From contig OY757015.1 of assembly GCA_963580285.1 (NCBI GenBank), forward strand, positions 150,472,082 to 150,536,081: a stretch of 64,000 nucleotides of DNA, given 5' to 3'. Position numbers and translations under genes: made by a program. Every line of letters begins with the position of its first letter. The stretch's first letter is position 1. Source of the stretch: Lucinisca nassula (Eukaryota; Mollusca; Bivalvia; Lucinida; Lucinidae). The notes below the pieces were generated by a model. That model searched no databases. It was not told the origin of the DNA and saw only the letters and a program-made list of their open reading frames with translations. Below are positions 23,224 through 35,228 of the stretch, in pieces.

Positions 23224-23449
23224 CATTTACTTTTATCCTTCCTTTTCTAAATGCATCACTGATTTTGCATCACTATTTCATATGCAACAGCTATAAAATT
23301 ATCCTCAAAAATCATTTAATTTCAATATTAATCTTCAATGCACCGAACAAAAAAAAACAACTTCATTTATAAAATGGAATCTGAATTTGTGAATGAATTT
23401 CTGGCTTCAGTACGAAATAAATATGCCTTACATATTATTCATTAGAATT

Positions 23450-23600
23450 GGGGACATTGACATCTCAAGCCCTACCGCCCATAGAAACTGCTAGGGTTTA
23501 AGGAGCAGTCTGACTCGCATCACTCTTCCTCGGCTGGCTTAGGCCTAAGCTGTTTACCAGTACTCAAGTTCGGTCTGTTTCAGCTCTGTGGGGCTGCTTT
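23450..23600 (-). mobile_element. SINE-A fragment, diverged
   Basis: gacatctcaagccctaccgc, tttaccagtactcaag and gtttcagctctg are present; tail and head are missing. Confidence 0.55.
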
Positions 23601-23817
23601 CGAAAAGTCATGCATATGCATATACACAAATAATAAAAAAAAATCTTTTCTTTTTTTCCAAAGAAAATAAGGCTTGACATTTCATACTGAGATGCCTGCA
23701 AGCCTGATTTTATCTGAAAAGTAACAAAACATATAAATGTCATCTGCTATGTTTCTGCTTGGTACCTCAAGGGTCTTTATAACTATCATCAGACTACGAT
23801 TTTTGTTTGTTTTGGAA

Positions 23818-23997
23818 TTAACTCTTATCATGCTGTTCACGACAACCCTTATATTTGAAGAAGCCATCTGATCAGGATCTACACTGTTTGACATTCAGTT
23901 TATGAATTTGTAGGAATAAATTACATCAAGTAATTTGATTGGTTCAAAGTCAGAGATGGGTGTGGCTAAAATGAATATTCAGCAAGAGAAGGGTTAA
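23818..23997. mobile_element. MITE family B, one core arm deleted
   Basis: ttaactcttatcatgctgtt ... attcagcaagagaagggttaa. Confidence 0.7.
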
Positions 23998-24319
23998 ATG
24001 GCCATGTCAACACTATTTATGTTATATCCTAACCAGGCTTTTCCTTGGCAGGCTAAAATGTAAGCAGTTATCCAGTACAGTGCACATTCTTTGGACAGAA
24101 ACTGACAACTGCCCTTCTTCAATCAGCAGAAGGGAGAGAATGACCACAGAAAAGATTTCAAGATCATCTCAACGAATGCTGCCAACCTGGTAGATATCCA
24201 ACCGTGACCTACTGATCGCGACCTCACTGGGTCTGAATGATACCTTATACAGGAATTATGGGAGAGCTGAAGGAAGACGTAAGATATTTATTTGCAAGTG
24301 CTGAAGATGTAATACCATA
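23998..24319. other. No recognisable feature
   Basis: No gene or repeat recognised. Confidence 0.35.
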
Positions 24320-24525
24320 TACAGTAAAATTCCTATTTTAAGACCACTTTTGGGACTGTTCAAAAGTGGTCTTAAAGACCACTTTTGAACAGTCCCAAAG
24401 GTGGTCTCTGACCAGAGGACACTACATGCAGAAAACATAAAGAATATCTGCAGCATACTAAATAAGCTTTTTAGAGCAGAATTAGTCTTAATTTTAAGTG
24501 GTCTTAATAGTGGAATTTCACTGTA
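24320..24525. mobile_element. MITE family D, best copy (206 bp)
   Basis: Flanking TA at both ends; termini cagtaaaattcctatttt and aatagtggaatttcactg; central gaccacttttgaacagtccc hairpin. Confidence 0.8.
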
Positions 24526-24896
24526 TGAGATTTGCCCATAGGCCATAGTGTAAAATAAGGGACTATGGCACTGTCCCAGGTGTCCCTCCAAGTTGCATGA
24601 CCAAAATGATAACCCACACCCAAACGGTATCCCACTCACCATAGGTTGGTCATCTCCTTGATTTCCCACTGCGGTGAGCACTTGAACACACATTGGTTAT
24701 GCTTTTTACCCACAAGACCGGCCAGCTTGAAGGGTAGACAAACTGAACAGGTCTCCAATGGGAATAAGTCCACAAAGAGATCTTATTTTCAATAAAATAT
24801 CATTCAGAGAGGCAGTTTTGTCAAATACTGGCAACAAAACCCACCCAACTCAACAAATCAGTGTAGTCTGTGGCCACTAAATGCCAAAAGGTGATT
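24526..24896. other. No recognisable feature
   Basis: No gene or repeat recognised. Confidence 0.35.
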
Positions 24897-25197
24897 TTTT
24901 TAAGGTTTTATTTGTTTGTGTTGAGGTTCATGTCACAGACAACAGTATTTAGTTAATTTTGGAGACATTGCTTCAAATTTTGAGGACCTTTTAACTGACA
25001 CTGAGATGAAATGATATCTCAAGCCCTACCACCTAAAGAAACGACTAGGGTAATAGAAGAGTTCCGACTAGCACCACTTTTCCTCGGCAGGCTATACCTT
25101 CTCAGCGGTACCAGTACTCAAGTTTATTCAGTTTCAGCTCAGCACAGAAGTTTACCATGCTGCTCTATCTATTTCTCCAAACCCAGTGGGCGGGGAA
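24897..25197 (-). mobile_element. SINE-A, old copy
   Basis: tttgtttgtgttgaggttca at left and cccagtgggcggggaatgg at right, many substitutions between. Confidence 0.6.
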
Positions 25198-25212
25198 TGG
25201 ATGTTCTAACCT

Positions 25213-25385
25213 TTAACCTGCTGAATATTCAATTAAGCCACACTCATTTCTGACTTTGAACCAATCAGATTACTTGATGCAGCTTATTTCTACATATTCA
25301 TAAACTGAATGTCAAACTGTGTAGATCCTGATCAGATGGCTTCTTCAGAAGGATAGGGCTTGTCGCCTACAGCAGGGTAAAGGCT
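25213..25385. mobile_element. MITE family B, inverted and shortened
   Basis: ttaacctgctgaatattcaa at left; core arm gatcctgatcagatggcttc; right end acagcagggtaaagg. Confidence 0.6.
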
Positions 25386-25533
25386 AAAGGCACTTCTTTG
25401 CTGGGATACTGGGGTACTTGCGTATGGTGGAGGATCAAAATGTTATGAACTCCATTTAATGGTATGAGATGCTCAGTATGCTATTTCAGCATTTTGTAGC
25501 AAACAAAGTGACACTCATGACAAAGTTTTTTTT

Positions 25534-25735
25534 ACTGTAAAAATCCTAAACAATCGGACACCTTGAGGACTTGCTGTATTTCTCCTAAAATTTTAACAAA
25601 TTTGTTACATGATCCTGCAAGGTGTCAAAAAAGGTGCAGACGGAATGGTAAACAGTGTAGACCCTGATCAGACAGCTCCTTCAGGAGTCTGATCTGGGTC
25701 TGCACTGTTTGGTTAGGTCTATCTGACCCCATACT
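25534..25735. mobile_element. MITE family F
   Basis: actgtaaaaatcctaaac, gatcctgcaaggtgtc, then the hairpin core (gtgtagaccctgatcagac ... gtctgatctgggtctgcac). Confidence 0.65.
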
Positions 25736-26422
25736 TAGGATCATTACGGTATTTAGTCAGAAACAAATATGGCTTGATGGTACATGAGAATCGTCTGCAT
25801 GAAATGTCAAACCTTATTTTCTCTGAAAAATGAGAATTATTTTTTTTTTTAGATTGTCATCTGCTGTAAATTTTTAATTCATGCTTAAAGTATTAAAATA
25901 GTTCAGAGGAATAGTTGCTATATTGTTGCTTAAGCCTAGTTTTCCAATGAATATTAACTTGAATCAATTCTGTTTTATCCTTTTTCTCTGAGACTCCATG
26001 ATCCCTGTTGCCAGGAAACCTGTCTTTCGGTTCCCCCAGCCAGTTAAAATACAGAGCAGTCCTCGTAGTTTTTTTAGAATCATGATGGGCCACAATAACT
26101 TTTTTTTGAAAACCCTGAGGACCCTGCCTCATGATGACAGTAAAGGTGCTGATCAGATTGCAAAGATATGCTGGCTGGTCAGACACATGTTGCGTATTCA
26201 GATTTTCTTAAGACAAGGTTCCCATTATATCAGACAGACAAAATTAGGAACCTTGTTTCTAGGCAATATATTTGGGACACCACCATCATAAAGGCCGATT
26301 CTTTCTCAATAAATTAATCAGATATTCATGCTGATATGTATAGGGATTAACCACCAGCTTTTTTTCAGGGTGACATGTATGCATTGTTATAAAATGCAAT
26401 CTGCCAACAAGTTCTGTGATTT
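25736..26422. other. No gene; AT-rich relic
   Basis: ctgcatgaaatgtcaaacc near 25798 belongs to an AT-rich relic also seen near 23680, 34060, 35650 and 45090. No gene. Confidence 0.35.
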
Positions 26423-26583
26423 TTAGGGGAATGGGTACACCTTCAGGGGAGGCAACTCCTGCAAGTGTATTTTTGTCTCCCATGTCAATAGGAGTCAACT
26501 CTTAAAGGAAAGAATTTGCTCCTGAGGGGCTAATTCTTTCCTTTAAGAGCTAACCCCTTTTTCTATGGGACAGAGCTTATAGA
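26423..26583. mobile_element. MITE family H, left part; completed at 30016-30097
   Basis: tttaggggaatgggtacacc to gacagagcttataga, with the hairpin aaaggaaagaatttgctcct and its inverse. The intact copy at 57653-57894 shows that the Helentron-like element interrupts it. Confidence 0.75.
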
Positions 26584-27016
26584 CCAGAGGACCAGTGGTC
26601 CTGAACCGCTCACCTGTCTGGTGACAATTTTCCTACTTAGATCAGCAGAAAATGTCATTTACCCTGCTCATAAATTTTAAAATGCCATCTCAATATTTGT
26701 TGGCATTTTAAAACTTATGAGCAGGGTAAATTTCATGCTGAAGTGAGTTGAGCGTGAAAAAAGTTTTATAACCTCGGTGCCTGGCTCACAGAAAGGGAAA
26801 ATATGAGGAACTGTCCATTGGACATAAATGGTATACTGTATACAGAAGCAAATGAAACAAAAAGAAAACTTGTTCCAATTTATTTTCATATCTCAAGAGC
26901 AGTAACAGAACAAAACTAGAATTTGTTTTTCTACAAAAACACAGATGTCTCCCCCCTTTTTTTTATCATTGAGGTACCTACCTGATTCTTGGGGGCAACA
27001 CATTGTCTCATGACCC

Positions 27017-27225
27017 CCGGCCCCCGCCCATCGGGCTTGAAGAAATAGATTGGGCTGCATGATACTTCCATGCAGAGCTGAAGCCGACTGCAAATGAGTA
27101 CTGGTAAACAGCATAGAGGTTCTAAGCCTGTCCAGGAAAAGTGATGCAAGTCGGCCACCCATGCACAAAAACCCTATTGAGATGCCATTTCATCTCAATG
27201 CCAAAAATTTGTGGTGTTAAAAATA
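27017..27225 (+). mobile_element. SINE-A, 3' truncated
   Basis: Head cggcccccgcccatcgggct to gagatgccatttcatctcaa; no tail. Confidence 0.7.
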
Positions 27226-27599
27226 TGTGCAATAAATCAATTAAAAATATAAAAATATCATCAATTTAAAATCAAAACAAAACACGTGATTCTCAACTCT
27301 CAACATTATCCCTAAGATGCTGATGGTGCCAGTCGTCATCCCAGCTCCTTCATTTGTAATTACAAATACATGGGCTGTCGTGTACACTTCTCGCCCTTTT
27401 TTCAACACTCGATTGATTCCATAAATAGCTACGGGACAAAAAAAATGCTTCAGACTGGTCCCCTTTTGTCTATTTTCAAGTAGAAAATAATAAAAAAAAA
27501 CAATAACAACCGACGTTTAAAACTATAAACAGCCTTTATTTATTTATTTTTATTAAACTCTTCACAAAATCAAATAGTTATAAGAAAAATATATAAATA

Positions 27600-30010
27600 T
27601 ATAGTCGTGGTGGCTATTGCTGTATAATAGGTCAAGGTCAACCCAGGGTCACCAGTTGTACAAACCATGATGGGCCCGAGTACCATATGCTACATGCCAA
27701 GTTTCAAGGCCACTGGCGTTATGGTTCTGGAGAAGAAGATTTTTGAAGGCTTTTTACCATATATGTGCATGGCGGCCATCTTGGGTCTTAGGCTAATGAA
27801 TGACCTTGACCTTTATCACCCATAGATCTTCATATATTCAGTTACTTTACCTGATCTACAAATTTTGGTGACACTGTCTTCAATGGTTTCCTATAAATCC
27901 ATAATTTTCACTTTGCCCCATGCAAAAGCCTAAGTCGGCAAATTTGACATTGCTGTAAAATAGGTCAAGGTCAACCCAGGGTCACCATTTGTACAAACCA
28001 TGATGGGCCTGAGTACCATATGCTACATGCCAAGTTTCAAGGCCACTGGCCTTATGGTTCTGGAGAAGAAGATTTTTGAAGGCTTTTTACCATATATGGG
28101 CATGGCGGCCATCTTGTTCATGTGATCCAGACCCTGCGAACAAACTTTCGTTCCCCCATCCCACTGTGGCTCCATATGAAATTTGGCTTTGATTGACCCT
28201 GCGGTATAGGAGAAGAAGATCTTTGAAAATGGTGGACGGACGGACGGACGACGGACCATGGCTATACTATAAGCTCACCTATGAGCCTAAAGGCTCAGGT
28301 GAGCTAAAAATCCATTATTTTCACTTTTTCCTATGCAAAAGCCTAAGTCAGCATATTTGACATTACTGTAAAATAGGTCAAGTTCAACCCAGGGTCACCA
28401 TTTGAACAAATTATGATAGGCCCGAGTACCATATGCTACATGCCAAGTTTCAAGGCCATTGGCCTTACGGTTCTTGAGAAGAAGAATTTCGAAGTGTTTT
28501 TACCATATATGGGCTTGGTGGCCATCTTGGTCATGTGATCTAGACCATATTGGCAGCTTTTCATTTGTTCAACTCCCAAAGGCTCCATACTGAATTTCAC
28601 TTCAATTGGCTCAGTAGTTTATGAGAAAAAATGTTTGAAATATGGAACCTGCGTGACCTTGGTCTAAGGTCAATTAATGACCTTGACCTTTCTTACACAT
28701 AGATCTTCATGTATTCAGCTACTTTACCTTATCTACTAATTTTGGTGACAGTGTCTTCAATGGTTTCCTAAAAATCCATTATTTTCACTTTTTCCCATGC
28801 AAAAGCTTAAGTCGGCAAATTTGACATTGCTGTAAAATAGGTCAAGGTCAACTCAGGGTCACCATTTGTACAAACTATGATGGGCCTGAGTACCATATGC
28901 TACATGCCAAGTTTCAAGGCCATTGACCTTACGGTTCTGGAGGAGAAGAATTTTTAAGGCTTTTTACCATATATGGGCGTGACGGCCATTTTGGTCATGT
29001 GATCTAGACCGTATTGGCATTTTTTCATTTGTTCAACTCACAAAGGCTCCATATTAAATTTTACTTAAATTGGCTCAGCAGTTTTGGAGAAAAAAATGTT
29101 TGAAATATGGATCCTGAATGACCTTGGTCTAAGGCCAATGAATGACCTTGACCTTTCTGACCCATAGATCTTCATGTATTCAATTACTTTACCTGATCTA
29201 CAAATTTTGTTGACACTGTCTTCAATGGTTTCCTATAAATCCATTATTTTCACTTTGCCCCATGCAAAAGCCTAATGCGGAAAATTTGACATTGCTGTAA
29301 AATAGGTCAAGGTCAACCCAGGGTCACCATTTGTACAAACCATAATGGGCCCGAGTACGATATGCTACATGCCAAGTTTCAAAGCCACTGGCCTTATGGT
29401 TCTGGAGAAGAAGATTTATGAAGGCTTTTTACCATATATGGGCATGGCGGCCATCTTGGTCATGTGATCCAGACCCGCGAACAAGGCCAATGAATGACCT
29501 TGACCTTTCTGATCCATATACATTCATGTATTCAGTTACTTTACCTGATCTACAAATTTTGGTGACACTGTCTTCAATGGTTTCCTATAAATCCATTATT
29601 TTCACTTTGCCCCATGCAAAAGCCTAAGTCGACAAATTTGACATTGCTGTAAAATAGGTCAAGGTCAACCCAGGGTCACCATTTGTACAAACCATGATGG
29701 GCCCGAGTACCATATGCTACATGCCAAGTTTCAAGGCCACTGGCCTTATGGTTCTGGAGAAGAAGATTTTTGAAGGCTTTTTACCATATATGGGCATGGC
29801 GGCCATCTTGGTCATGTGATCCAGACCCCGCGAACAAACTTTCGTTCCCCCATCCCACTGAGGCTCCATATGAAATTTGGCTTTGATTGGCCCTGCAGTA
29901 TAGGAGAAGAAGATCTTTGAAAATGGTGGACGGACGGACGGACGGACGGACGGACGGACGACGGACCATGGCTATACTATAAGCTCACCTATGAGCCTAA
30001 AGGCTCAGGT
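27600..30010. repeat. 464-bp tandem array inside element 3
   Basis: 'tacatgccaagtttcaa' at 27691, 28024, 28437, 28901, 29365 and 29718. Intervals of 464 bp mark full units; shorter intervals mark deletions. Confidence 0.8.
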
Positions 30011-30015
30011 GAGCT

Positions 30016-30097
30016 AAAAAGCGAACAGGAAGTCCCAAAAGTTGTCTCCCTTTGGAAAATGGTGGAAAAATGTGCTAGGTGTTCCCATTCCCTTTAA
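30016..30097. mobile_element. MITE family H, right part
   Basis: gcgaacaggaagtccc to ggtgttcccattccctttaa matches the rest of the intact H copy at 57653-57894 (read on the minus strand). Confidence 0.7.
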
Positions 30098-30542
30098 TCA
30101 TTGAAATAAATATCCAGTACTTCTCATTCTGCCTGGAAAATAACACAAGGAATAAGGGTTTCAATCTTGGTCATGTGACTCAGATCCCTCTAACAACAAA
30201 CATTGATTTTCCAACCCCGTTGATGCTCTACGTGTGATTTGGATTCAATCAGCATAGTTGAAATATTAAATCTGTGCCTCCCATGAACAAGGCCAGTAAA
30301 TAACCTTCACCTTTGGTATGATTCAATGAAATCGGAAAAATCTTCCATTGTGCCTTTTTTCATACAAAAGCCTAAGCGACCATATTTGAACTTGATGTAA
30401 AATAAGTCAAGGTCAAACAAGAATCATTTTCTAATGAACTTGGTAGGGCCTGAGTCCCCTATGCCACATACCAAGTTTCAAGGTCATTTGCCATTTGGTT
30501 CGTGAGAAGAAAAATTCTCAGACTTATGTTCCCCAACCCATG

Positions 30543-30646
30543 GTTTTGTTTGATTTGAGGTTTATCGTCCCCGTCAACACTGTGTAGGTCATTTTGGAGC
30601 TATTGCTTGAAATTTTGTGGGACTTTTACCCGACATTGAGATGAAA
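30543..30646 (-). mobile_element. SINE-A, tail half; continues at 33191
   Basis: ttttgtttgatttgaggttt to acccgacattgagatgaaa, then a Helentron-like insertion. Confidence 0.8.
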
Positions 30647-33190
30647 CAAGAGGACCATGATGGTCCTTAATCGCTCACCTAAGGTAAGAGATTTACATCC
30701 TTAATATTTAAGTTTGACAAGGTAGATGCTACGAGTTTTTTGACGCCATTATCAGAACAATCTTCATACAGATCAAAGATTGAAGCAAAAATCGTGGCCT
30801 CTAGAGGCTGTACAAGGTTTTCAAGGAATTTGACGTAGTGACCTAGTTTCTGACCTGACATGATGGATATTCAAATTTGACCCAGATATCAAGAAGACAA
30901 ACATTCTGGTAAAGTTTCATGAAGATTGAAGTGAAATTGAAGTCTCTAGAGGGCAAACAAGGTTTTCAAGGAACTTGACCTAGTGACCTAATTTTTGACC
31001 TGACATGACCCATATTCAAACCTGACTCGGATATCCTCAAGTCTGGTAAAGTTTCATGAAGTTTGAAGCAAAACTATTGTCTCTAGAGGGTGAACAAGGA
31101 TTTCAAAGAATTTGACCTAGTGACATAGTTTTTATCTGATATGACCCATATTCGAACTTGACCCAGATATCATCGAGACAAACATTTTGGTAAAGTTTCA
31201 TGAAGATTGAAGCAAAATTGTGGTCTCTAGAGGATGAACAAGGTAAATGTTGACAACGCACATCGCATGATGAATGATGCCCGACGCACAGAAAAAAGGT
31301 GATCACATAAGCTCACCTTGAGCTTTGCTCAGGTGAGCTAAAATTGCGGTCTCTAGAGTGTAAACAAGGTTTTTCTATGATTTGACTTACTGACCTACTT
31401 TTTGACTCCACATGACCCATATTCGAACTTGACCTAGATATTGTAGAGATGATCATTCTGAGCAAGTTTGATGATGATTGGACCAAAACTGTGGCCTCTA
31501 GAGTGTTAACAAGGTTTTTCTATGATTTGACCTACTGACCTCCTTTTTGATCCCACATGACCCATATATGAATTTGACTGAGATATTGTCAGGATGATCA
31601 TTCTTAGCAAATTTGAGGATGATTGGACCAAAACTATAGCCTCTAGAGTGTTAACAATGTTTTTCTATGGTTTGAACTACTGACCTACTTTCTGATCCCA
31701 CATGACCCATATTAGAACTTCATCGAGATATTGTCAGGATGATCATTCTGAGCAAGTTTGAGGATGATTGGACCAAACCTGTGGGCTCTTGAGTGTTAAC
31801 AAGGTTTTTCTATGATTTGACCTACTGACCTACTTTTTGACCAACATCACCCATATTCGTACATAACCAAGATATTGTCAGGATGATCATTATAAGCAAG
31901 TTTGAGGATGATTGGACCAAAACTGTGGCCTCTAGAGTCTTAACAATGTTTTTCTATGATTTGACCTACTGACCTACTTTTTGACCCGACATGACCCGTA
32001 TTCAAACTTAACCGAGATATTGTCAGGATGATCATTCTGAGCAAATTTGAGGATGATTGAACCAAAACTGAGCGCCTCTTAGTGTTAACATGGTTTTTCT
32101 ATGGTTTGACCTACTGACCTAATTTTTTATCCCACATGACCCATATTCGAACTTGACCGAGGTATTGTCAGGATGATCATTGTGAGCAAGTTTGAGGATG
32201 ACTGGACCAAAACTGTTACCTCTAGAGTCTTAACAAGGTTTTTCTATGATTTGACCTGCTGACCTACTTTTTGATCCGACATAACCCATATTCGAACCTG
32301 ACCGAGATATTGTCAGGATGACCATTCTGAGTAAGTTTCAGGATGATTGGACCCAAACTGTGGCTCCTAGAGTGTTAACAAGGTATTTCTATGGTTTGAC
32401 CTACTGACCTACTTTTTGATCCCACATGACCCATATTCGAACTTGACCGAGATATTGTCAGGATGATCATTGTGAGCAAGTTTGGGGATGATTGGACAAA
32501 AACTGTTGCCTCTAGAGTCTTAACAAGGTTTTTCTATGATCTGACCTGCTGACCTACTTTTTGACCCGACATGACCCATTTCAATCTTGACTGGAATATT
32601 GTCAGGTAGATGATTCTGAGCAAGTTTCAGGATGATTGGACCAAAACTGTGGCCTCTTGAGTGTTAACAAGGTTTTTCTATGATTTGACCTGCTGACCTA
32701 CTTTTTGACCCAACATGACCCATATTCGAACTTGACCGAGATATTGTCAGGGTGATCATTCTGAGCATGTTTCAGGATGATTGGACCAAAACTGTGGCCT
32801 CTAGAGTCTAAACAAGGTTTTTCTATGATTTGACCTGCTGACCTACTTTTTGACCCGACATGACCCAATATTCAAACTTGAGGAAGATATTGTCAGGATA
32901 ATCATTCTGAGCAAGTTTCAGGATGATTGGATCAAAACTGTGGCCTCTAGAGTCTTAACAAGGTTTTTCTATGATTTGACCTACTGACCTACTTTTTGAC
33001 CCGACATGTCCCATATTTGAACTTGACCCAGATATCATCAAGACTAACATTCTGGTAAAGTTTCATGAAGACTGAAGCAAAATTGTGGTCTCCAGATTCT
33101 TAACAAGATAAATGTTGACGACGCATGACGCACATACGACGGACAAAAGGTGATCACAAAAGCTCACCTTGAGCTTCGCTCAGGTGAGCT
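30647..33190 (+). mobile_element. Helentron-like element 4 (2.5 kb), inserted in a SINE-A
   Basis: Left end CAAGAGGACCATGATGGTCC, subterminal cgctcacct. Filled with the 145-bp unit (aacaaggtttttctatgatt at 31367, 31512...). Two right-end hairpins: 31310-31339 and 33161-33190 (gctcaccttgagc/gctcaggtgagc), each preceded by a gacgacg-like microsatellite and aaggtgatcaca. The SINE resumes at the next base. Confidence 0.8.
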
Positions 33191-33300
33191 AATGACATCT
33201 CAAGCCATGCCGCCCAATGAAACCAATAGAGTTTATATGCATGGACAGTCCGACTCGCAACACTTTTCCTGGGCAGGCTATGCTCCACATGCTGTACAAT
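33191..33300 (-). mobile_element. SINE-A, head half of the interrupted copy
   Basis: aatgacatctcaagccatgc follows straight on from gagatgaaa at 30646; ends near gctgtacaattg. Confidence 0.75.
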
Positions 33301-33432
33301 TGTCTAGCGGTTTCAGAGGTGATGTCATTTGAAAATGTTGATGATTCAGACAATGGCAACAGACAATCGACCACTGTCCATTCTGTAAGCTTCCCTGGAG
33401 CCTTCAGCTCTGGTGACCTAAAAATGATGACA

Positions 33433-33645
33433 TTTGACCCTTATCCTGCTGTTCATGACAACCCCTACCTTTGCAAACAGTGTAAATCCAGATCAAATGG
33501 CTTCTTATGAAGCCATCTGATCAGGATCTACACTGTTGTCATTCAGTTTGCGAATTTGAAGGAATAAATTACATCAAGTAATTTGATTGGTTGAAATATA
33601 AATGGGTGTGGTTAAATCAATTTATGCAGCGGGATAAGAGTGTAA
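33433..33645. mobile_element. MITE family B, beside TRPC exon 3 donor
   Basis: ttgacccttatcctgctgtt, core 33470-33540, right end atgcagcgggataagagtgtaa. The exon donor is at 33662. Confidence 0.7.
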
Positions 33646-33662
33646 CAGATAAATTTCCTTAC

Positions 33663-33897
33663 ATAAGAAAGTGAGATATGAAGTACTGTGGCATATGAAC
33701 TTGATGAATGGTTTCCGGATGAGTTTTCCTAGCCTACTCTTCGGTGCTATGAGGTAAAGTATACAGAGAACAGGAAACATGAAGCCTATCGTTATCGTGA
33801 TCAGAAGCTTGCACACAATGTTACGCCGCCGAAACCCCGGTGAGCCTTCATACCACAGTGTAGCAAGGAGCTGCTGGCAATTAGGATGGGCCACAAA
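33663..33897 (-). CDS. TRPC: TRPC coding exon 3: pre-S1 region and start of S1
   Basis: 235 bases, residues 316-393 plus one base, phase 0 to 1. It opens with [18 protein letters not shown], the conserved TRPC block preceding the membrane domain. A hydrophobic pre-S1 stretch covers about 347-366, ending [16 protein letters not shown] (377-385) begins S1. The acceptor is TTATTTCAG (AG at 33899-33898) and the donor GTAAGG at 33662. A family B MITE ends about 17 bp beyond the donor. Flanking introns of 14.6 and 25.9 kb are mostly repeats. Confidence 0.94.
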
Positions 33898-33899
33898 CT

Positions 33900-34160
33900 G
33901 AAATAAAGAAAAAAGTCATCATCAAATGATTTCACAATATAATTAACCTTTACCAACCCCTCTCTAGGCTAATTCAGCAGACAACAAATTATTGGTATTT
34001 TTCTTATTATTCCCAGAATACAGGACTTTACATCTGATGGAAATTGTCTCCTCTGGAGACAATTTGCATGATATGTCAAATCCTGTTTTCTTGGAAAATT
34101 AGAAAAATATTTCAAATTGTCGTCTGCTGCTAAAAATACCCAGCATGCAGTCCGTTAATA
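33900..34160. repeat. Intron before exon 3, with AT-rich hairpin
   Basis: tttttcttattattcc..., hairpin ggaaattgtctcc/ggagacaatttgc (34060 region) and gtcgtctgctgc at right; an AT-rich MITE relic. Confidence 0.45.
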
Positions 34161-34164
34161 CCTA

Positions 34165-34290
34165 CCGTATTAACCCTAAGTATTTAGACACCTCATCTCC
34201 TTACAATACTTTTTCTAACATAACCATACCTGTCCATTTGCACAATCTATTGCCCAATGTTGTGTCTGAAAATAGCTGGATGACTGTTTC
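34165..34290. mobile_element. MITE family R fragment
   Basis: taccgtattaaccctaagta at left and gtctgaaaatagctggatg at right. Confidence 0.45.
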
Positions 34291-34529
34291 TATTTGCCCA
34301 TACATAAGTAGCAAAATTGGACCTAGCCATAAAACAGGTCAAGGTCATGCCTGGGTCATCACTGGAACAAACTTTGAAGTACTCATGTGCCTGATGCTAA
34401 ATACCTAAGTGCCCGATGCTATCATATACCATGCAAATTTCACATCTTAAGACATGAACGTGATAACTAAGGAAAGTATAGCTGAAAATTTCCTGCCTTT
34501 GGTGGTTTTTGAACTTGGGCAAGTCGGTG

Positions 34530-34815
34530 AAATTCCATTGCTCTAGCAACAGGAGTCAACAATTTGGCTCAGTAGATTTAGAGCATTGGACTTTCACCAG
34601 AGTGCATGGGTTCAGATCCTGCCAGAAGAAAGTATTTTTGTTTTCATGCTATGCTTCATCTTTGTTCGTCTATGCATACAAACCCTATTGGTTTCATCAG
34701 GCAGCAGGGAATTTCATCCCAGTGTCAGGTAAAAGTCCCACAAAATTGGAAGCAACATCTCCAAAATTACCTCAATAGTGTTGATGGGGACGTTAAACCT
34801 CAAATCAAACAAAAC
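34530..34815 (+). mobile_element. Chimeric SINE: tRNA-Glu-like head with SINE-A tail
   Basis: A tRNA-like stretch at about 34563-34622 (tggctcagtagatttagagc, anticodon loop gactttcacc, gggttcagatcc) is followed by the SINE-A 3' half (aaccctattggtttcat, ggtaaaagtcccac) and its tail gacgttaaacctcaaatc. Confidence 0.65.
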
Positions 34816-35002
34816 CAAATTCATCTTGTTACAGCTTTCATGTCATAAGACAAAGCAATCAGCCTTTCTCCTTCAGATTTTCATTTTTTCACCATATATG
34901 TTCATGGTGGCCATCTTGGTCATGATACCTGCACCATTTGGACAACCTTTCATTCCCACTGGACCACATAATATATGTAAAATGTAGTTTCAATCAGCCC
35001 AG

Positions 35003-35166
35003 TGAGTGAGTGTTTCAGTTTTACGTCCAACCAACAGCTAAGGTCATACGGAGACAGGACCTCGGTTTAAAGACTCATCCGAAAGTCTGGAGAAGCCCGG
35101 GATCGATCCTGCGATCCCTGGTTTACAAGGCGAGTTGCGTAACCACTACACCACGGAGGCTTCTAA
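35003..35166 (-). mobile_element. tRNA-Thr-derived SINE
   Basis: Same family as 12662-12829. Target duplication aatcagcccagtg (about 13 bp) on both sides. Confidence 0.88.
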
Positions 35167-35228
35167 ATCAGCCCAGTGGTTTGAAGACATTTTAAAATGT
35201 TGGCAGATGACAATGGACCCTGCCTGTA

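Larger units (their letters stand above)
26584..30015 (+). mobile_element. Helentron-like element 3 (3.4 kb), inserted in MITE H
   Basis: Decayed left end ccagaggaccagtggtcctg then ccgctcacctg. Inside are a SINE-A fragment, an AT-rich piece, and a 464-bp tandem array (gggcccgagtaccatatgct, ccaagtttcaaggcc at 27691-29718). There are two right ends: a hairpin at 28272-28305 and another at 29982-30015, each after a gacggacggacgg microsatellite and a ggaccatggctatactataa word. Confidence 0.7.

Noticed and set aside
33217..33510. Plus-strand frame of 97 codons
   Set aside because: Runs across a SINE-A half, an unknown piece and the start of a MITE B; composite of repeats.
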